Shown: positions 36,163 through 44,870, numbered from the stretch's first letter. The stretch: DNA of 64,000 bases from an uncultured Clostridia bacterium (GCA_947631445.1 CANRLN010000002.1:1-64000); one strand, 5' to 3'. The notes: generated by a model not told the origin, from the letters alone. Numbers and translations: made by a program.

Positions 36163-37632
36163 ATGGATTTTACTATTTATTATATAGGGCAGGAATTTAA
36201 ATATCAGATTGAAAGCACTGTAAAGCTTTTTTATCCCGCACAGACTTTCAAACATGAATTTCTTGAAAAAAAGCCGTCTGAGCCAATTGAGGGCAATTAT
36301 ATACTCACAGGTATAAAGCAGGATAAAATTATAGCTGAAATAAAAGCAGAAGAAAAATTTTTAGATAAATCGCAAATTGCTGAAAAGTCTTGGGATGAAA
36401 AAAATTTGTGTATGTCAATCTGTCGACTTGTTTTTAAACTGCTTGAAGAATTTACAGAAAAAACCCCCTCTTGGGGAATACTTACCGGAGTGCGACCTGT
36501 AAAACAACTTGGAACTATTCTAAAACAGGTTGATTATAATAAAACCAAAGCTGATGAAATTTTGAAAAATAAATATTTCTGCATCGCTGAAAAAAGAGAA
36601 CTTGCTTTTAAAGTGCATGACGTTCAGGAAAACATTCTTAAAACATTGGACAAAAATAAATTTTCTCTTTATGTTTCCATACCCTTTTGCCCCACAAGAT
36701 GTGCCTATTGCTCCTTTGCCTCCCAGCAGATACAGCACAAAGGCACAAACGCAAATCTAATAAACGAATATGTGGATAATTTATGCAAGGAAATTGAGTA
36801 TACTGGAAAACTTATTGCAGATACGGATAAAAAAATAGATACTGTATATTTTGGTGGCGGAACACCTACAAGCATTACATGGCAACAGCTTGAAAAGATA
36901 ATGCAAACGGTGGCAAAAAGTTTTGATTTATCCAAAATGCGGGAATATACTGTGGAGGCAGGCAGACCTGACACAGTGACCAAAGAAAAACTTGAGGTTA
37001 TAAAACAGTATGGTGCAAAAAGAATTTCTATAAACCCGCAAACGTTAAATCAACAGGTTTTGGACGCAATCGGCAGAAAACACACGGTTGAAGATTTTTT
37101 TAATGCCTTTTCGCTTGCAAGACAGGTTGGTTTTGATAGCATAAATTGTGATATTATCGCAGGACTTACCGGCGACACAAACCAAAGCTTTTTTGACACC
37201 ATAGACGGAATTTTAAAGCTTGACCCCGAAAATATAACAGTTCATACACTTAGCATTAAGCGAGCCTCTAATCTTAATGCGGAAAAAAATTCGGCACAAC
37301 AAGCAGTTAAAACCCACACCGCCGATATGATAGATTATTCCCAAAAAAGACTACTTGAAAGCAATTACCTGCCTTATTATTTATATCGTCAAAAAAATAT
37401 GCTGGACAATCTTGAAAATGTAGGTTGGTGCAAAAAAGGGTTTGAAAGCCTTTACAATATTTTTATTATGGAGGAAATCCAAACTATCATTGCAATGGGT
37501 GCAGGGGCATCAAGCAAAATTGTAAAAGATGGAAATATCGAAAGAATATTTAACTATAAAATTCCGCTGGAATACAACAAGCATTTTGATGAGGTGCTTA
37601 ATCGCAAAAATCAGATTTTGCAATTGCTATAA
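36163..37632 (+). CDS. hemZ: HemZ-type coproporphyrinogen III oxidase (radical SAM)
   Basis: Radical SAM protein of 489 residues. The iron-sulphur motif is FCPTRCAYCSFAS (Cys176, Cys180, Cys183). An N-terminal region of about 160 residues containing SWGILTGVRPVK is special to the HemZ group and absent from HemN. FGGGTPTSI and the later GITG-type region GLTGDTNQSFFDTIDG also fit. The ATG at 36163 is used, since earlier frame would overlap the previous gene; GAGGA lies 10 bp upstream. No other haem gene is near, so the real substrate in this anaerobe is uncertain. Confidence 0.9.
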   Translation: MDFTIYYIGQEFKYQIESTVKLFYPAQTFKHEFLEKKPSEPIEGNYILTGIKQDKIIAEIKAEEKFLDKSQIAEKSWDEKNLCMSICRLVFKLLEEFTEKTPSWGILTGVRPVKQLGTILKQVDYNKTKADEILKNKYFCIAEKRELAFKVHDVQENILKTLDKNKFSLYVSIPFCPTRCAYCSFASQQIQHKGTNANLINEYVDNLCKEIEYTGKLIADTDKKIDTVYFGGGTPTSITWQQLEKIMQTVAKSFDLSKMREYTVEAGRPDTVTKEKLEVIKQYGAKRISINPQTLNQQVLDAIGRKHTVEDFFNAFSLARQVGFDSINCDIIAGLTGDTNQSFFDTIDGILKLDPENITVHTLSIKRASNLNAEKNSAQQAVKTHTADMIDYSQKRLLESNYLPYYLYRQKNMLDNLENVGWCKKGFESLYNIFIMEEIQTIIAMGAGASSKIVKDGNIERIFNYKIPLEYNKHFDEVLNRKNQILQLL

Positions 37633-37639
37633 TTACTAC

Positions 37640-37673
37640 AAAAAGCCGTTGGAAATAACTCCAACGGCTTTTT
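37640..37673. terminator. Bidirectional terminator between hemZ and the TraB-like gene
   Basis: AAAAAGCCGTTGGA pairs with TCCAACGGCTTTTT around AATAAC, with A-run and T-run flanks for both strands. Confidence 0.9.
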
Positions 37674-37682
37674 TATTAATTA

Positions 37683-38777
37683 TTAATTGTATTTAACCTG
37701 CTCAACAGTATAACCGTTCTGCTCAAGCAAACTTACAATACCCTTATCACCGAGAAAATGTGCAAGACCTACCGCATAGAAAACATCATCACTACCCGAC
37801 ATAAATTCTTCCACCTTCTGTTCCATTTTGGTGTTGCGGTCATAATACATGGCATTTGTGTACTGTTCAAAAGCCTTTTTTTCGCTATCGCTCAAACTGT
37901 CATAATCCTCTCCCTCAAGGTCGGCTTTGGGGTCGCAAAGTTCAGTTGCCTTTTCCAAGTCGCCCTCACACCAAACATCATAAAGCGTTTGCATTTGCTC
38001 ATCAAGTTTATCAGAGTTTTCAACAGTATATCCAGAAAGCATAATATTATAAACATCATCAGAAAAACCGAAAAGCATTTTATACTGTTCTTCTATGCCC
38101 TCAATCTCAACAACGTTCTTGTCTTTATTGTGTGCATTTTGAAGTAAATACATATCTATTCCCTTGGTTGAATCAAGCTTTATCTGCTCGATTGAAGCAT
38201 TGCTTGCCAAACTAAAAAACATAGCAGGCTTGTAAAGTTCATACTGTTCATTATACAAATTATTTGCCTTAAGATATTCAACAACGTTTGTATAAACTTC
38301 GCTGTCCAAATGGTCTTTAACGGTTGTGCCGTCATTATAAACCATAATATCCGCAAGGTTCATTTGTGCGGAAACCATCGCCATTGTATCAGAAATATCC
38401 GCCTCAACCGCAAGGGTGTTGCAACTGTCAAAAGCGTTGTTTATCTCATCAGGAAGTGGATAAACTTCCTCTTTTAAAGCGTGCATTGTGCCAAGAAGAT
38501 AAACGGTGTTATCCTCGTCCGAAACCTTCCAAAATAATGGGGTTGTTTCTTTGTGAGGCATATTTTGTTCGGTGGTTGTTTCGCTGTCAATTTTAGTAAC
38601 AGAAGATTCAGCAATTTCAACATTAATTTCTTCAGCTTTACTTTCTTCCACCGCAGAATTATTTGAATTTGGAGCTGTTATTATATTATTGTCATTTTCT
38701 TGTGTGCCTGTGCAACCAAACATCATAACAGACATTCCTGCAAGCAGGATTGAGAGAATTTTTTTTGAATTTTTCAT
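37683..38777 (-). CDS. TraB/GumN-family lipoprotein
   Basis: A 364-residue exported lipoprotein. The signal is MKNSKKILSILLAGMSVMMFGCTG, with lipobox Cys at about residue 21. An acidic linker follows, then the TraB/GumN-like domain with VYLLGTMHALKEEVYPLP (the GTMH motif) and FYAVGLAHFLGDKGIVSLL at the end, which carry the conserved His residues. These proteins are thought to be metal-dependent peptidases, so a periplasmic-side or cell-surface protease is likely. The ATG at 38777 is the signal-peptide start; earlier frame runs through a hairpin. It lies downstream of the ABC exporter. Confidence 0.88.
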   Translation of the reverse strand: MKNSKKILSILLAGMSVMMFGCTGTQENDNNIITAPNSNNSAVEESKAEEINVEIAESSVTKIDSETTTEQNMPHKETTPLFWKVSDEDNTVYLLGTMHALKEEVYPLPDEINNAFDSCNTLAVEADISDTMAMVSAQMNLADIMVYNDGTTVKDHLDSEVYTNVVEYLKANNLYNEQYELYKPAMFFSLASNASIEQIKLDSTKGIDMYLLQNAHNKDKNVVEIEGIEEQYKMLFGFSDDVYNIMLSGYTVENSDKLDEQMQTLYDVWCEGDLEKATELCDPKADLEGEDYDSLSDSEKKAFEQYTNAMYYDRNTKMEQKVEEFMSGSDDVFYAVGLAHFLGDKGIVSLLEQNGYTVEQVKYN

Positions 38778-38810
38778 AGTATAAAACCTTTCTTTAATAT
38801 ATTCGCCTTT

Positions 38811-38839
38811 TGTCAGAGAAAATAGCCTTTTCTCTGACA
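38811..38839. repeat. Perfect 12-bp hairpin between the ABC permease and TraB-like gene
   Basis: TGTCAGAGAAAA (38811-38822) and TTTTCTCTGACA (38828-38839) around TAGCC. It follows the ABC permease stop (38876) by 36 bp on the minus strand. There is no T-tract after it, so it may be an operator of the TraB-like gene or a transcript-end stabiliser. Confidence 0.7.
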
Positions 38840-38875
38840 TACAGCGGAAATAGTAATCAAATGTTTTAAGATTGT

Positions 38876-40195
38876 TTAGTTTGCCTTTTTATTTTTTCTG
38901 CGTTTCTTTTTGCCGTCAAAGCTTATAGACATAATAAACATTTTATCCGACATGATAATTCTTGTGGCAATAATTATACAAATAACAAGAATTACCGTTT
39001 GATAGATAACGCCGAACCAATACAGCGGCATATTTCCAAGAAGTATATTCTGGTTTGCCATAAATGTATGAGTAAATGGAATTGCATAAATAATTGTTTT
39101 TATAACAACCGGCAAACTATTAAGGTCAACCATCATGGAAATAAAGTATGGTATCATAAGCAAAATCATTATTGGCATAATAAGTCCTTGTGCTGCCTTT
39201 GTATCCTTTGCAAGCACACCAAGAACAATGGAAACAGAAAGTGCAATAAGTATTGAAAGAAGCATTTGTACTCCCATCATAACATAACCCGAAACACTAA
39301 GTTTTAATCCAAGTTCGCCTATAATATATTGAAGTCCCTCATCAGATGCAATTGAATCCATAAGACTTTTCATCATATTGTTCATTCCAAACATATAAAC
39401 AATACAGTTGAGCAGGCTCATAACCGCTGCCGCAAGCATTTTTGCACCAACAACTGCTCCTCTTGAAACGGGTGTTGAAAGAAGTGTTTCAAGGGTTTTG
39501 TCGATTTTTTCAGTAGATATTGCTGCCATAACAAGCTGGGAAGCATAGGTTACCATTAAAAATACTATGATTGGAACAAAAACCGACTGCATGGTGACAA
39601 GCGAAACAAGTGTTGTTATGTTTATCTGGGCAATTTTGTGACCTACAACTGTATATTCGTCCACCTTAACGGGATTTTGAATTACATCAATTTCATTTTG
39701 CGTTAGCTTTCCACTTGCTTGTTTGTCTGCAAATATAGCAGATTTGACAGCTTCGGAAATAGTATTTACTGCAACTGTTGAACCAACATTTGCGTTTGCC
39801 AATGTGGAAAGCGACTTAAGACGACTTATATATTTAATTCCTGAAGGCTTAGAATCTTTTATATTCTGAGTGAAACCCTTTGGAATAATAACAACTTCAT
39901 CTTTGCCAAGTCTATCCAGTTCATCAATATATTTATCGCTTTGAATATCCACCTTTTCTACCTTACAGCCACTTGCTTCCATAAGCTTTATGGCAGATTT
40001 GGTAAAGTCTGTATTGTCCATATCGCAAAGGGTTATGCTACTGCTTTTTTCAATAGATTCATCAATGCTATTTTCCATAACATTTCCACAAATAGAAAAA
40101 ATAACTGCTATAAATATAATTACTATAATATTTTGGAATGTGCAAAGTTCTGAGAGTTCTTTTTTGAACAAAACACCAAATCTATTCAAGCCCAT
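38876..40195 (-). CDS. ABC-2-type transporter permease (NatB-like)
   Basis: A 439-residue membrane protein with one N-terminal segment, a large extracytoplasmic domain (about 50-195) and five or six C-terminal membrane segments. VAAISTEKIDKTLETLLSTPVSRGAVVGAKMLAA is a mark of ABC-2 permeases of the NatB/YhaP kind. Its start overlaps the ATPase gene by 14 bp, showing translational coupling. The role is export, perhaps of Na+, drug or antibiotic. The transport substrate cannot be told from sequence. Confidence 0.93.
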   Translation of the reverse strand: MGLNRFGVLFKKELSELCTFQNIIVIIFIAVIFSICGNVMENSIDESIEKSSSITLCDMDNTDFTKSAIKLMEASGCKVEKVDIQSDKYIDELDRLGKDEVVIIPKGFTQNIKDSKPSGIKYISRLKSLSTLANANVGSTVAVNTISEAVKSAIFADKQASGKLTQNEIDVIQNPVKVDEYTVVGHKIAQINITTLVSLVTMQSVFVPIIVFLMVTYASQLVMAAISTEKIDKTLETLLSTPVSRGAVVGAKMLAAAVMSLLNCIVYMFGMNNMMKSLMDSIASDEGLQYIIGELGLKLSVSGYVMMGVQMLLSILIALSVSIVLGVLAKDTKAAQGLIMPIMILLMIPYFISMMVDLNSLPVVIKTIIYAIPFTHTFMANQNILLGNMPLYWFGVIYQTVILVICIIIATRIIMSDKMFIMSISFDGKKKRRKNKKAN

Positions 40196-40919
40196 TCACC
40201 ACCTTTTCAAACACTTCTTCCAGATTGTCGCAACCATGTTTTTGTTTTATTTCGCTGACAGTCCCCTGCTCCAAAATATGCCCTTTTGCAATAATCCCCA
40301 CACGGTCGCAAACAAATTCAATCTCCAGCATATTGTGGGAGCTGAGCAGAAAGCTTATTCCCTCGCCGGCAAGCTTTTTAATCATACGGCGGATTTCAAG
40401 TGCGTTAAGCACATCAAGTCCGCTTGTAGGCTCATCAAGAATTGCAAGTGACGGACGGGACATAATCGCTCTTGCAAGCAGGAGTTTTCTTATCATACCT
40501 CTTGAATAGCTACCGATTTTATCCTCAAGCCGTTCGCCAAGTCCACAAATTTGTTTTGCAAACTCAACATAAGAATCCGCCTGTTCTTTGTTTTCAGCAA
40601 CAAGCTGTGCCATAAAGTTAAGATATTTTTCGCCGGTCATAGCTTTGTATGCTCCCGCCTCATCAGGAAGATATGTAATTCTTTTTCTTATTTCATCAGG
40701 TTTTTTAACAATACTGAAACCGTCCACAAAAGCGTCCCCCTCAGTGGGTTTAAGCAGGGTGGCAATCATTCGGATTGTGGTGGTTTTTCCTGCACCGTTA
40801 GGGCCAAGGAGAGCGTATATTTCGCCCTTTTTAATCTCAAAGCTTACGTCCTGTGTAGCATACACATCGGACTTATACTTTTTGGCAAGCCCCTTTACCT
40901 CCAATACATTTTCGTTCAT
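40182..40919 (-). CDS. ABC transporter ATP-binding protein (NatA-like)
   Basis: A 245-residue ATPase. Walker A GPNGAGKTT (39-47), Q-loop, signature YSRGMIRKL, Walker B LAILDEPTSGLD, switch His in LLSSHN. The length and motifs fit the single-domain ATPases that partner with ABC-2 permeases. It leads the operon with the permease. A consensus-type promoter and inverted repeat lie upstream. Confidence 0.95.
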   Translation of the reverse strand: MNENVLEVKGLAKKYKSDVYATQDVSFEIKKGEIYALLGPNGAGKTTTIRMIATLLKPTEGDAFVDGFSIVKKPDEIRKRITYLPDEAGAYKAMTGEKYLNFMAQLVAENKEQADSYVEFAKQICGLGERLEDKIGSYSRGMIRKLLLARAIMSRPSLAILDEPTSGLDVLNALEIRRMIKKLAGEGISFLLSSHNMLEIEFVCDRVGIIAKGHILEQGTVSEIKQKHGCDNLEEVFEKVVNGLE

Positions 40920-41000
40920 TTTTTCTCCTTTCTTAAAATAGGTTTTTCATTTGCAAACAAACTAAACATTTAACAATGATTTTGTTTGTTTTTTTCTAAT

Positions 41001-41026
41001 TGGTTGATTATATGAGTAACCAACCA
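41001..41026. promoter_or_regulatory. Inverted repeat downstream of the ABC-operon -10 (candidate operator)
   Basis: TGGTTG (41001-41006) and CAACCA (41021-41026) form an inverted repeat with further partial symmetry. It starts within about ten bases of the minus-strand transcription start, a typical repressor position. No GntR- or MarR-type gene is next to it. Confidence 0.45.
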
Positions 41027-41033
41027 TAAATTA

Positions 41034-41063
41034 AGTATATCATAGTTTAATTATATTTGTCAA
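41034..41063 (-). promoter_or_regulatory. Sigma-A promoter of the ABC-exporter operon
   Basis: Minus-strand TTGACA (41063-41058), 18 bp, TATACT (41039-41034). Confidence 0.75.
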
Positions 41064-41281
41064 GTATTTTTATAAAAAAATTTTTTCGTTTATGCTTTTT
41101 GCACAATTTGCATATTATAGCTTTGATAATTATTATAATTTCACTAAAAAACACACTATTTTAGTATTATATAATCAGCAATTCTGCTCAAATAATTCTG
41201 CCTATTCCCCCTTTCTTAAGGCGGTTGTTACAAATTAATTATTGTTTTTTGACCTAATGTAAAAAATTAATTATAATCTTA

Positions 41282-41310
41282 TTGACAAATCAAACGCATT
41301 GTGTTATAAT
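41282..41310 (+). promoter_or_regulatory. First promoter upstream of vanY
   Basis: TTGACA (41282-41287), 17 bp, TATAAT (41305-41310), perfect consensus. Transcription would run through the four TTTCTTAA boxes. Confidence 0.85.
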
Positions 41311-41326
41311 TAGTATAGAATTGTTA

Positions 41327-41377
41327 TTTCTTAAGATTTTCTTAAATTTTCTCTGTTTTTTCTTAAGAGTTTCTTAA
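41327..41377 (+). promoter_or_regulatory. Four TTTCTTAA boxes (response-regulator-type direct repeats)
   Basis: TTTCTTAA occurs at 41327, 41338, 41359 and 41370: two pairs with 11-bp spacing, separated by one 21-bp step. The last box ends 5 bp before the second -35. Pairs of direct repeats 11 bp apart are the normal site of OmpR/PhoB-family response regulators. The regulator itself is not in this window. Confidence 0.65.
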
Positions 41378-41382
41378 ACTTA

Positions 41383-41411
41383 TTGACTTTATATTTTGCT
41401 GGGTTTATAAT
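41383..41411 (+). promoter_or_regulatory. Second promoter upstream of vanY
   Basis: TTGACT (41383-41388), 17 bp, TATAAT (41406-41411), directly behind the direct repeats. In the leader, 41428-41438 can pair with 41503-41514 as a hairpin with one bulged base. Confidence 0.75.
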
Positions 41412-41578
41412 GTAATTACATTATTCAAGCTGTTGAAACAAAAAAACAATTTTTTTGCAAAGCTGGTTTATATGGAAATCAAAACTTCTTTAACCTCAGT
41501 TTTTTCAACAAGCTGTATAATATGAAACAGTTATATTATTATAATAATATTCGGCTGATTGTTACGGAGGAAAATAAA

Positions 41579-42268
41579 ATGAAAATTTTTAAAAAAATTC
41601 TTTTGATTACATTGCTTCCAATTATTTTCGTTGCTATGATTTTTGCAGTTAAAATGTTTGGCACGGAAAAATCTATTGATGGAAAAGACCAAGAACATAT
41701 TCAAAAATATATTGATGGAAAAGATGGCGAACATATTCAAAAATATATTGATGGTGCTTACTATTTTGACGGGATTGTCATTATAAACAAATCCTATCCA
41801 GCAAGTGAAAATTACGCACCAGAGCAAAGTCCCGTTGCCCAGAACGCTTTTGAAAAAATGAAAAACGCTGCCGCTAAGGACAGTATTTCGCTTAATATTG
41901 TTTCGGGCTATCGAACCTTTGACTATCAAAAACAACTTTATCAGAAATATGTGGAAAGGGACGGAAAACAGCTTGCGGATACCTATTCGGCACGTCCCGG
42001 TTACAGTGAACACCAAACAGGTCTTACATTTGATTTAAACAATGCCTCGGACGATTTTGCAGGCACAAAAGAGGCACAGTGGATTGCAGAAAACTGCTAT
42101 AAATTTGGATTTATTGTAAGATATCCTGCCGATAAGGTGGATATAACCGGCTATGAATATGAACCGTGGCACGTTAGATATGTAGGAAAAGAGCTTGCAA
42201 AATACCTTTATGACAATAATCTTTGCCTTGAAGAATACTTTGGAATTGATTCATGTTATAAAGATTAA
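41579..42268 (+). CDS. vanY: VanY-type D-alanyl-D-alanine carboxypeptidase
   Basis: A 229-residue membrane-anchored peptidase. One membrane segment (about 8-27) is followed by a short duplicated region and the VanY domain. Zinc ligands are in SEHQTGLTFD (His, Asp) and EPWHVRYVG (His); GYRTFDYQKQLY is also typical. It would remove the last D-Ala from peptidoglycan stem peptides. That serves wall remodelling, or in van clusters lowers glycopeptide binding; no vanHAX genes are present here. The ATG at 41579 has GGAGGA 8 bp upstream. Two promoters and four regulator-like boxes precede it. Confidence 0.9.
   Translation: MKIFKKILLITLLPIIFVAMIFAVKMFGTEKSIDGKDQEHIQKYIDGKDGEHIQKYIDGAYYFDGIVIINKSYPASENYAPEQSPVAQNAFEKMKNAAAKDSISLNIVSGYRTFDYQKQLYQKYVERDGKQLADTYSARPGYSEHQTGLTFDLNNASDDFAGTKEAQWIAENCYKFGFIVRYPADKVDITGYEYEPWHVRYVGKELAKYLYDNNLCLEEYFGIDSCYKD
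41675..41754 (+). repeat. 36-bp tandem duplication in vanY stalk
   Basis: Two 36-bp units (41675-41710, 41711-41746) plus 8 bp of a third encode IDGKD(Q/G)EHIQKY twice, between the membrane anchor and the enzyme domain. It lengthens the stalk in frame. Confidence 0.88.
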
Positions 42269-42405
42269 CACATAAGGTAAGATTTTTCTATCAATGCTTT
42301 ATTCTTTCGCCTGCGATTGGAAAAAACAATAAAAATTTTTATAATCAAGCCACAGAATACACACACTCAAAAAATAAAAGGTTAGCGACAGAAAGGAATT
42401 TTATT

Positions 42406-42813
42406 ATGTTCCATGAAAAATCATGTGGTGCAATTGTCTGGAGAAAATATCATGGAAACACGGAAATTCTGATTGTAAAAAATCTTGGCAGTGAAAACTG
42501 GTCGTTTCCAAAAGGTCATGTTGAGCAAGGCGAAAGCGAAATTGACACAGCACTTAGAGAGGTGTTTGAAGAAACTGCTATTGAAATTATCATAGACCCT
42601 ACTTTTCGTTCCACAGTTGTGTATTATCCCAGAAAAAACATTGAAAAAACCGTTGTTTATTTTACCGCAAGGGCAAAAAACACAAATATAATCCCACAAA
42701 AAGATGAAATTTCTGAGGCGAAATGGGTTGAAATTGGCAGGGTGTGCAGTGTGCTTTCCTATGAAAACGACAAAGCACTTATGGCAAAAGCAAAAAAACA
42801 TATTGCAATATAA
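42406..42813 (+). CDS. NUDIX hydrolase (diadenosine tetraphosphatase-like)
   Basis: A 135-residue NUDIX enzyme. The box GHVEQGESEIDTALREVFEETAIEI carries all acidic metal ligands, with Ala where Gly is usual before the last position. The start SCGAIVWRK and KNLGSENWSFPKGHVE are typical of the Ap4A hydrolase (MutT/Ap4A) group. It would cleave dinucleoside polyphosphates or a related nucleotide. It is separated from vanY by 137 bp with no clear terminator. Confidence 0.9.
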   Translation: MFHEKSCGAIVWRKYHGNTEILIVKNLGSENWSFPKGHVEQGESEIDTALREVFEETAIEIIIDPTFRSTVVYYPRKNIEKTVVYFTARAKNTNIIPQKDEISEAKWVEIGRVCSVLSYENDKALMAKAKKHIAI

Positions 42814-42879
42814 AATATGAGATTGGTCAATTTGCGTTGTAAAAAAATATATTTATAAAAATCACTTAAAAAATCTTGT

Positions 42880-42908
42880 GTGTTTCCCCGTCGTAGGCAG
42901 GGAAACAC
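42880..42908. repeat. Dispersed palindrome copy 8 (between NUDIX and birA)
   Basis: 13-bp arms (42880-42892, 42896-42908), loop GTA, one mismatch and one G-T pair. At 66 bp from the stop it is the copy farthest from its upstream gene. Confidence 0.8.
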
Positions 42909-42994
42909 TACAAAAAAATAATATAAACAACTCTTTTGTCCACTTCCTAAAGTATACACAAAAAATAATTATAAAATAAATAGGAGAGAAAACC

Positions 42995-43984
42995 ATGGAT
43001 ATTAAATCACAGGTACTTGAATTTCTGGAAAATCACCGTGGAGAAAGCTTTAGCGGTCAGAAGCTTGCGGACGAACTTCATGTTTCAAGGGCGGCTGTCT
43101 GGAAAGCCATAGACACAATACGCAAAGACGGTATTGAGGTGGAGGGTGCAACCAAAAGAGGGTATATTCTTGACCAGAACAGCAACACCCTTTCATCGGC
43201 AGGAATAAATACACTTATTAAACATAAAAACTTCTATCATATTGAGGTCTGCAAATCGGTTGACTCCACCAACACACAACTGAAAAAACTTGCACAAAAC
43301 GGTGCAGCTCATGCCTGCGTTCTTATTGCCGCCGAACAGTCGGCAGGCAAAGGTAGGCTTGGAAAAAGCTTTTATTCACCCAAAGGCACGGGAATTTATT
43401 TATCGGTTATAATAAGAAAAAATATTGCTCCCGAAAATGCCCTGTTTATTACAACGGCGGCAGGGGTTGCCGTTTGTCGTGCTATCGAGCAGGTAAGCGG
43501 TGGAAAGGCACACCCAAAAATAAAATGGGTGAATGACGTTTATTGTGATGACAAGAAAGTTTGCGGTATTCTTACAGAAGCTTCTATAAGCTGCGAAAAC
43601 AACACGCTTGAATATGCAGTACTTGGAATTGGAATAAATTTATTTACTCCAAACGACGGTTTCCCACAAGATATAGAAAATATTGCAGGTTGTGTATTTT
43701 CTGAAAATGAGGGGAATTTAAGAAATCGTATGTCCGCCTGCCTGCTTGACAATCTTGTGCCTATTCTTGACGACCCTGTTAAAACCGGTAAAGAATATAT
43801 GAAGGAATATAAAAAAAGGTCAATGCTTATTGGCAAAATGGGCTTTATTATAAATGGCGAAAAAAATATTCCCTGCAAATTTATTGATATAGATGACAAT
43901 GCCAAACTTAAGGTTGAACTTGAGGACGGCACAATAAAGCTTTTGTCATCAGGCGAAGTTAGTGTAAAGCTTAAAAATGCCTAA
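42995..43984 (+). CDS. birA: Biotin-protein ligase and biotin repressor
   Basis: Attaches biotin to carboxylase carrier proteins and represses biotin genes. The 329 residues have an N-terminal winged helix (1 to about 60, SGQKLADELHVSRAAVWKAI), so the protein is the bifunctional form. The ligase core shows SVDSTNTQLKKLA, QSAGKGRLGKSFYSPKGTGIYLSV, and KIKWVNDVYCDDKKVCGIL with the catalytic Lys. A small C-terminal SH3-like domain follows. It ends at a terminator shared with sigG. Confidence 0.96.
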   Translation: MDIKSQVLEFLENHRGESFSGQKLADELHVSRAAVWKAIDTIRKDGIEVEGATKRGYILDQNSNTLSSAGINTLIKHKNFYHIEVCKSVDSTNTQLKKLAQNGAAHACVLIAAEQSAGKGRLGKSFYSPKGTGIYLSVIIRKNIAPENALFITTAAGVAVCRAIEQVSGGKAHPKIKWVNDVYCDDKKVCGILTEASISCENNTLEYAVLGIGINLFTPNDGFPQDIENIAGCVFSENEGNLRNRMSACLLDNLVPILDDPVKTGKEYMKEYKKRSMLIGKMGFIINGEKNIPCKFIDIDDNAKLKVELEDGTIKLLSSGEVSVKLKNA

Positions 43985-44023
43985 AAATAACCCCGTTTTA
44001 ATTTCAATTAAACGGGGTTATTT
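43985..44023. terminator. Bidirectional terminator between birA and sigG
   Basis: AAATAACCCCGTTT (43985-43998) pairs with AAACGGGGTTATTT (44010-44023), followed by T-runs on both strands. Confidence 0.9.
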
Positions 44024-44024
44024 T

Positions 44025-44798
44025 TTATATCATTTCATTTCGTAGCTTTTCAAGCACGGATTTTTCCAGCCTTGAAACCTGTGCTTGTGATATTCCTATT
44101 TCCTGAGCAACCTCCATTTGGGTTTTGCCCTGATAGTACCTTAAATTTATTATATTTCTCTCTCGCTTTTCAAGATTTTGCATTGCCTCACGAAGTGCCA
44201 GATTAGAAAGCCATTCGGTGTCGCTTGTATTGTCGCCCAGCTGGTCCATAATATAAATGGTATCCCCTGCGTCCGAAAAAACAGGTTCATAAAGCGAAAG
44301 CGGAACGCTCATTGCTTCCAGTGCTGTTACAATCTCACAACGTTTAACTCCAAGAGAATTTGCAATTTCATCAATTGTCGGCTCGGCTTTATTCTCGTTG
44401 GTAAGGCGTTCCCGCTCCTGCATTGCCTTATAGGCAAGGTCACGCATGGAACGGCTGACACGAACGGGAGAAGAATCTCTTAAAAATCTTCTAAGTTCGC
44501 CCATAATCATGGGAACAGCATAGGTGGAAAATTTAACATCAAGCGAAAGGTCGAAATTGTCAATCGCTTTTATAAGACCAATAACACCAACCTGAAACAG
44601 GTCATCGGGGCTATCGCATCTTGATAAAAATTTTTGTAAAACACTAAGCACCAATCTTAAATTACCGTTTATAAGTTCTTCCCTTGCCTGCATATCCCCT
44701 TTGGAAATCTGCTCAAGCAGTTCCCTTTTTTTACTTTCAGACAAAACAGGTAGGGAGGAAGTATTAACACCGCTTATTTCTACTTTATTATATTGCAT
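44025..44798 (-). CDS. sigG: Sporulation sigma factor SigG
   Basis: RNA polymerase sigma factor that drives late forespore genes. The 257 residues begin with YNKVEISGVNTSSLPVL, the mark that tells SigG from SigF. Region 2 reads FLSRCDSPDDLFQVGVIGLIKAI and FSTYAVPMIMGELRRFLRD; region 4 ends QEIGISQAQVSRLEKSVLEKLR. In Bacillus and many Clostridia sigG follows spoIIGA-sigE; here those genes are absent, and an aminotransferase gene diverges upstream. It shows the organism belongs to a spore-forming lineage. Confidence 0.95.
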   Translation of the reverse strand: MQYNKVEISGVNTSSLPVLSESKKRELLEQISKGDMQAREELINGNLRLVLSVLQKFLSRCDSPDDLFQVGVIGLIKAIDNFDLSLDVKFSTYAVPMIMGELRRFLRDSSPVRVSRSMRDLAYKAMQERERLTNENKAEPTIDEIANSLGVKRCEIVTALEAMSVPLSLYEPVFSDAGDTIYIMDQLGDNTSDTEWLSNLALREAMQNLEKRERNIINLRYYQGKTQMEVAQEIGISQAQVSRLEKSVLEKLRNEMI

Positions 44799-44870
44799 AA
44801 AATCACCGCTTTTTTAAATTTTTTTATTTGGCTATGTAAATTTGTTTTTGGGTTACCTTTATGCAGAAAT

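Noticed and set aside
41579-42268. Glycopeptide-resistance cluster
   Set aside because: VanY-type carboxypeptidases are common in Clostridia, and no vanH, vanA/B-type ligase, vanX or vanRS is near. Resistance cannot be claimed.
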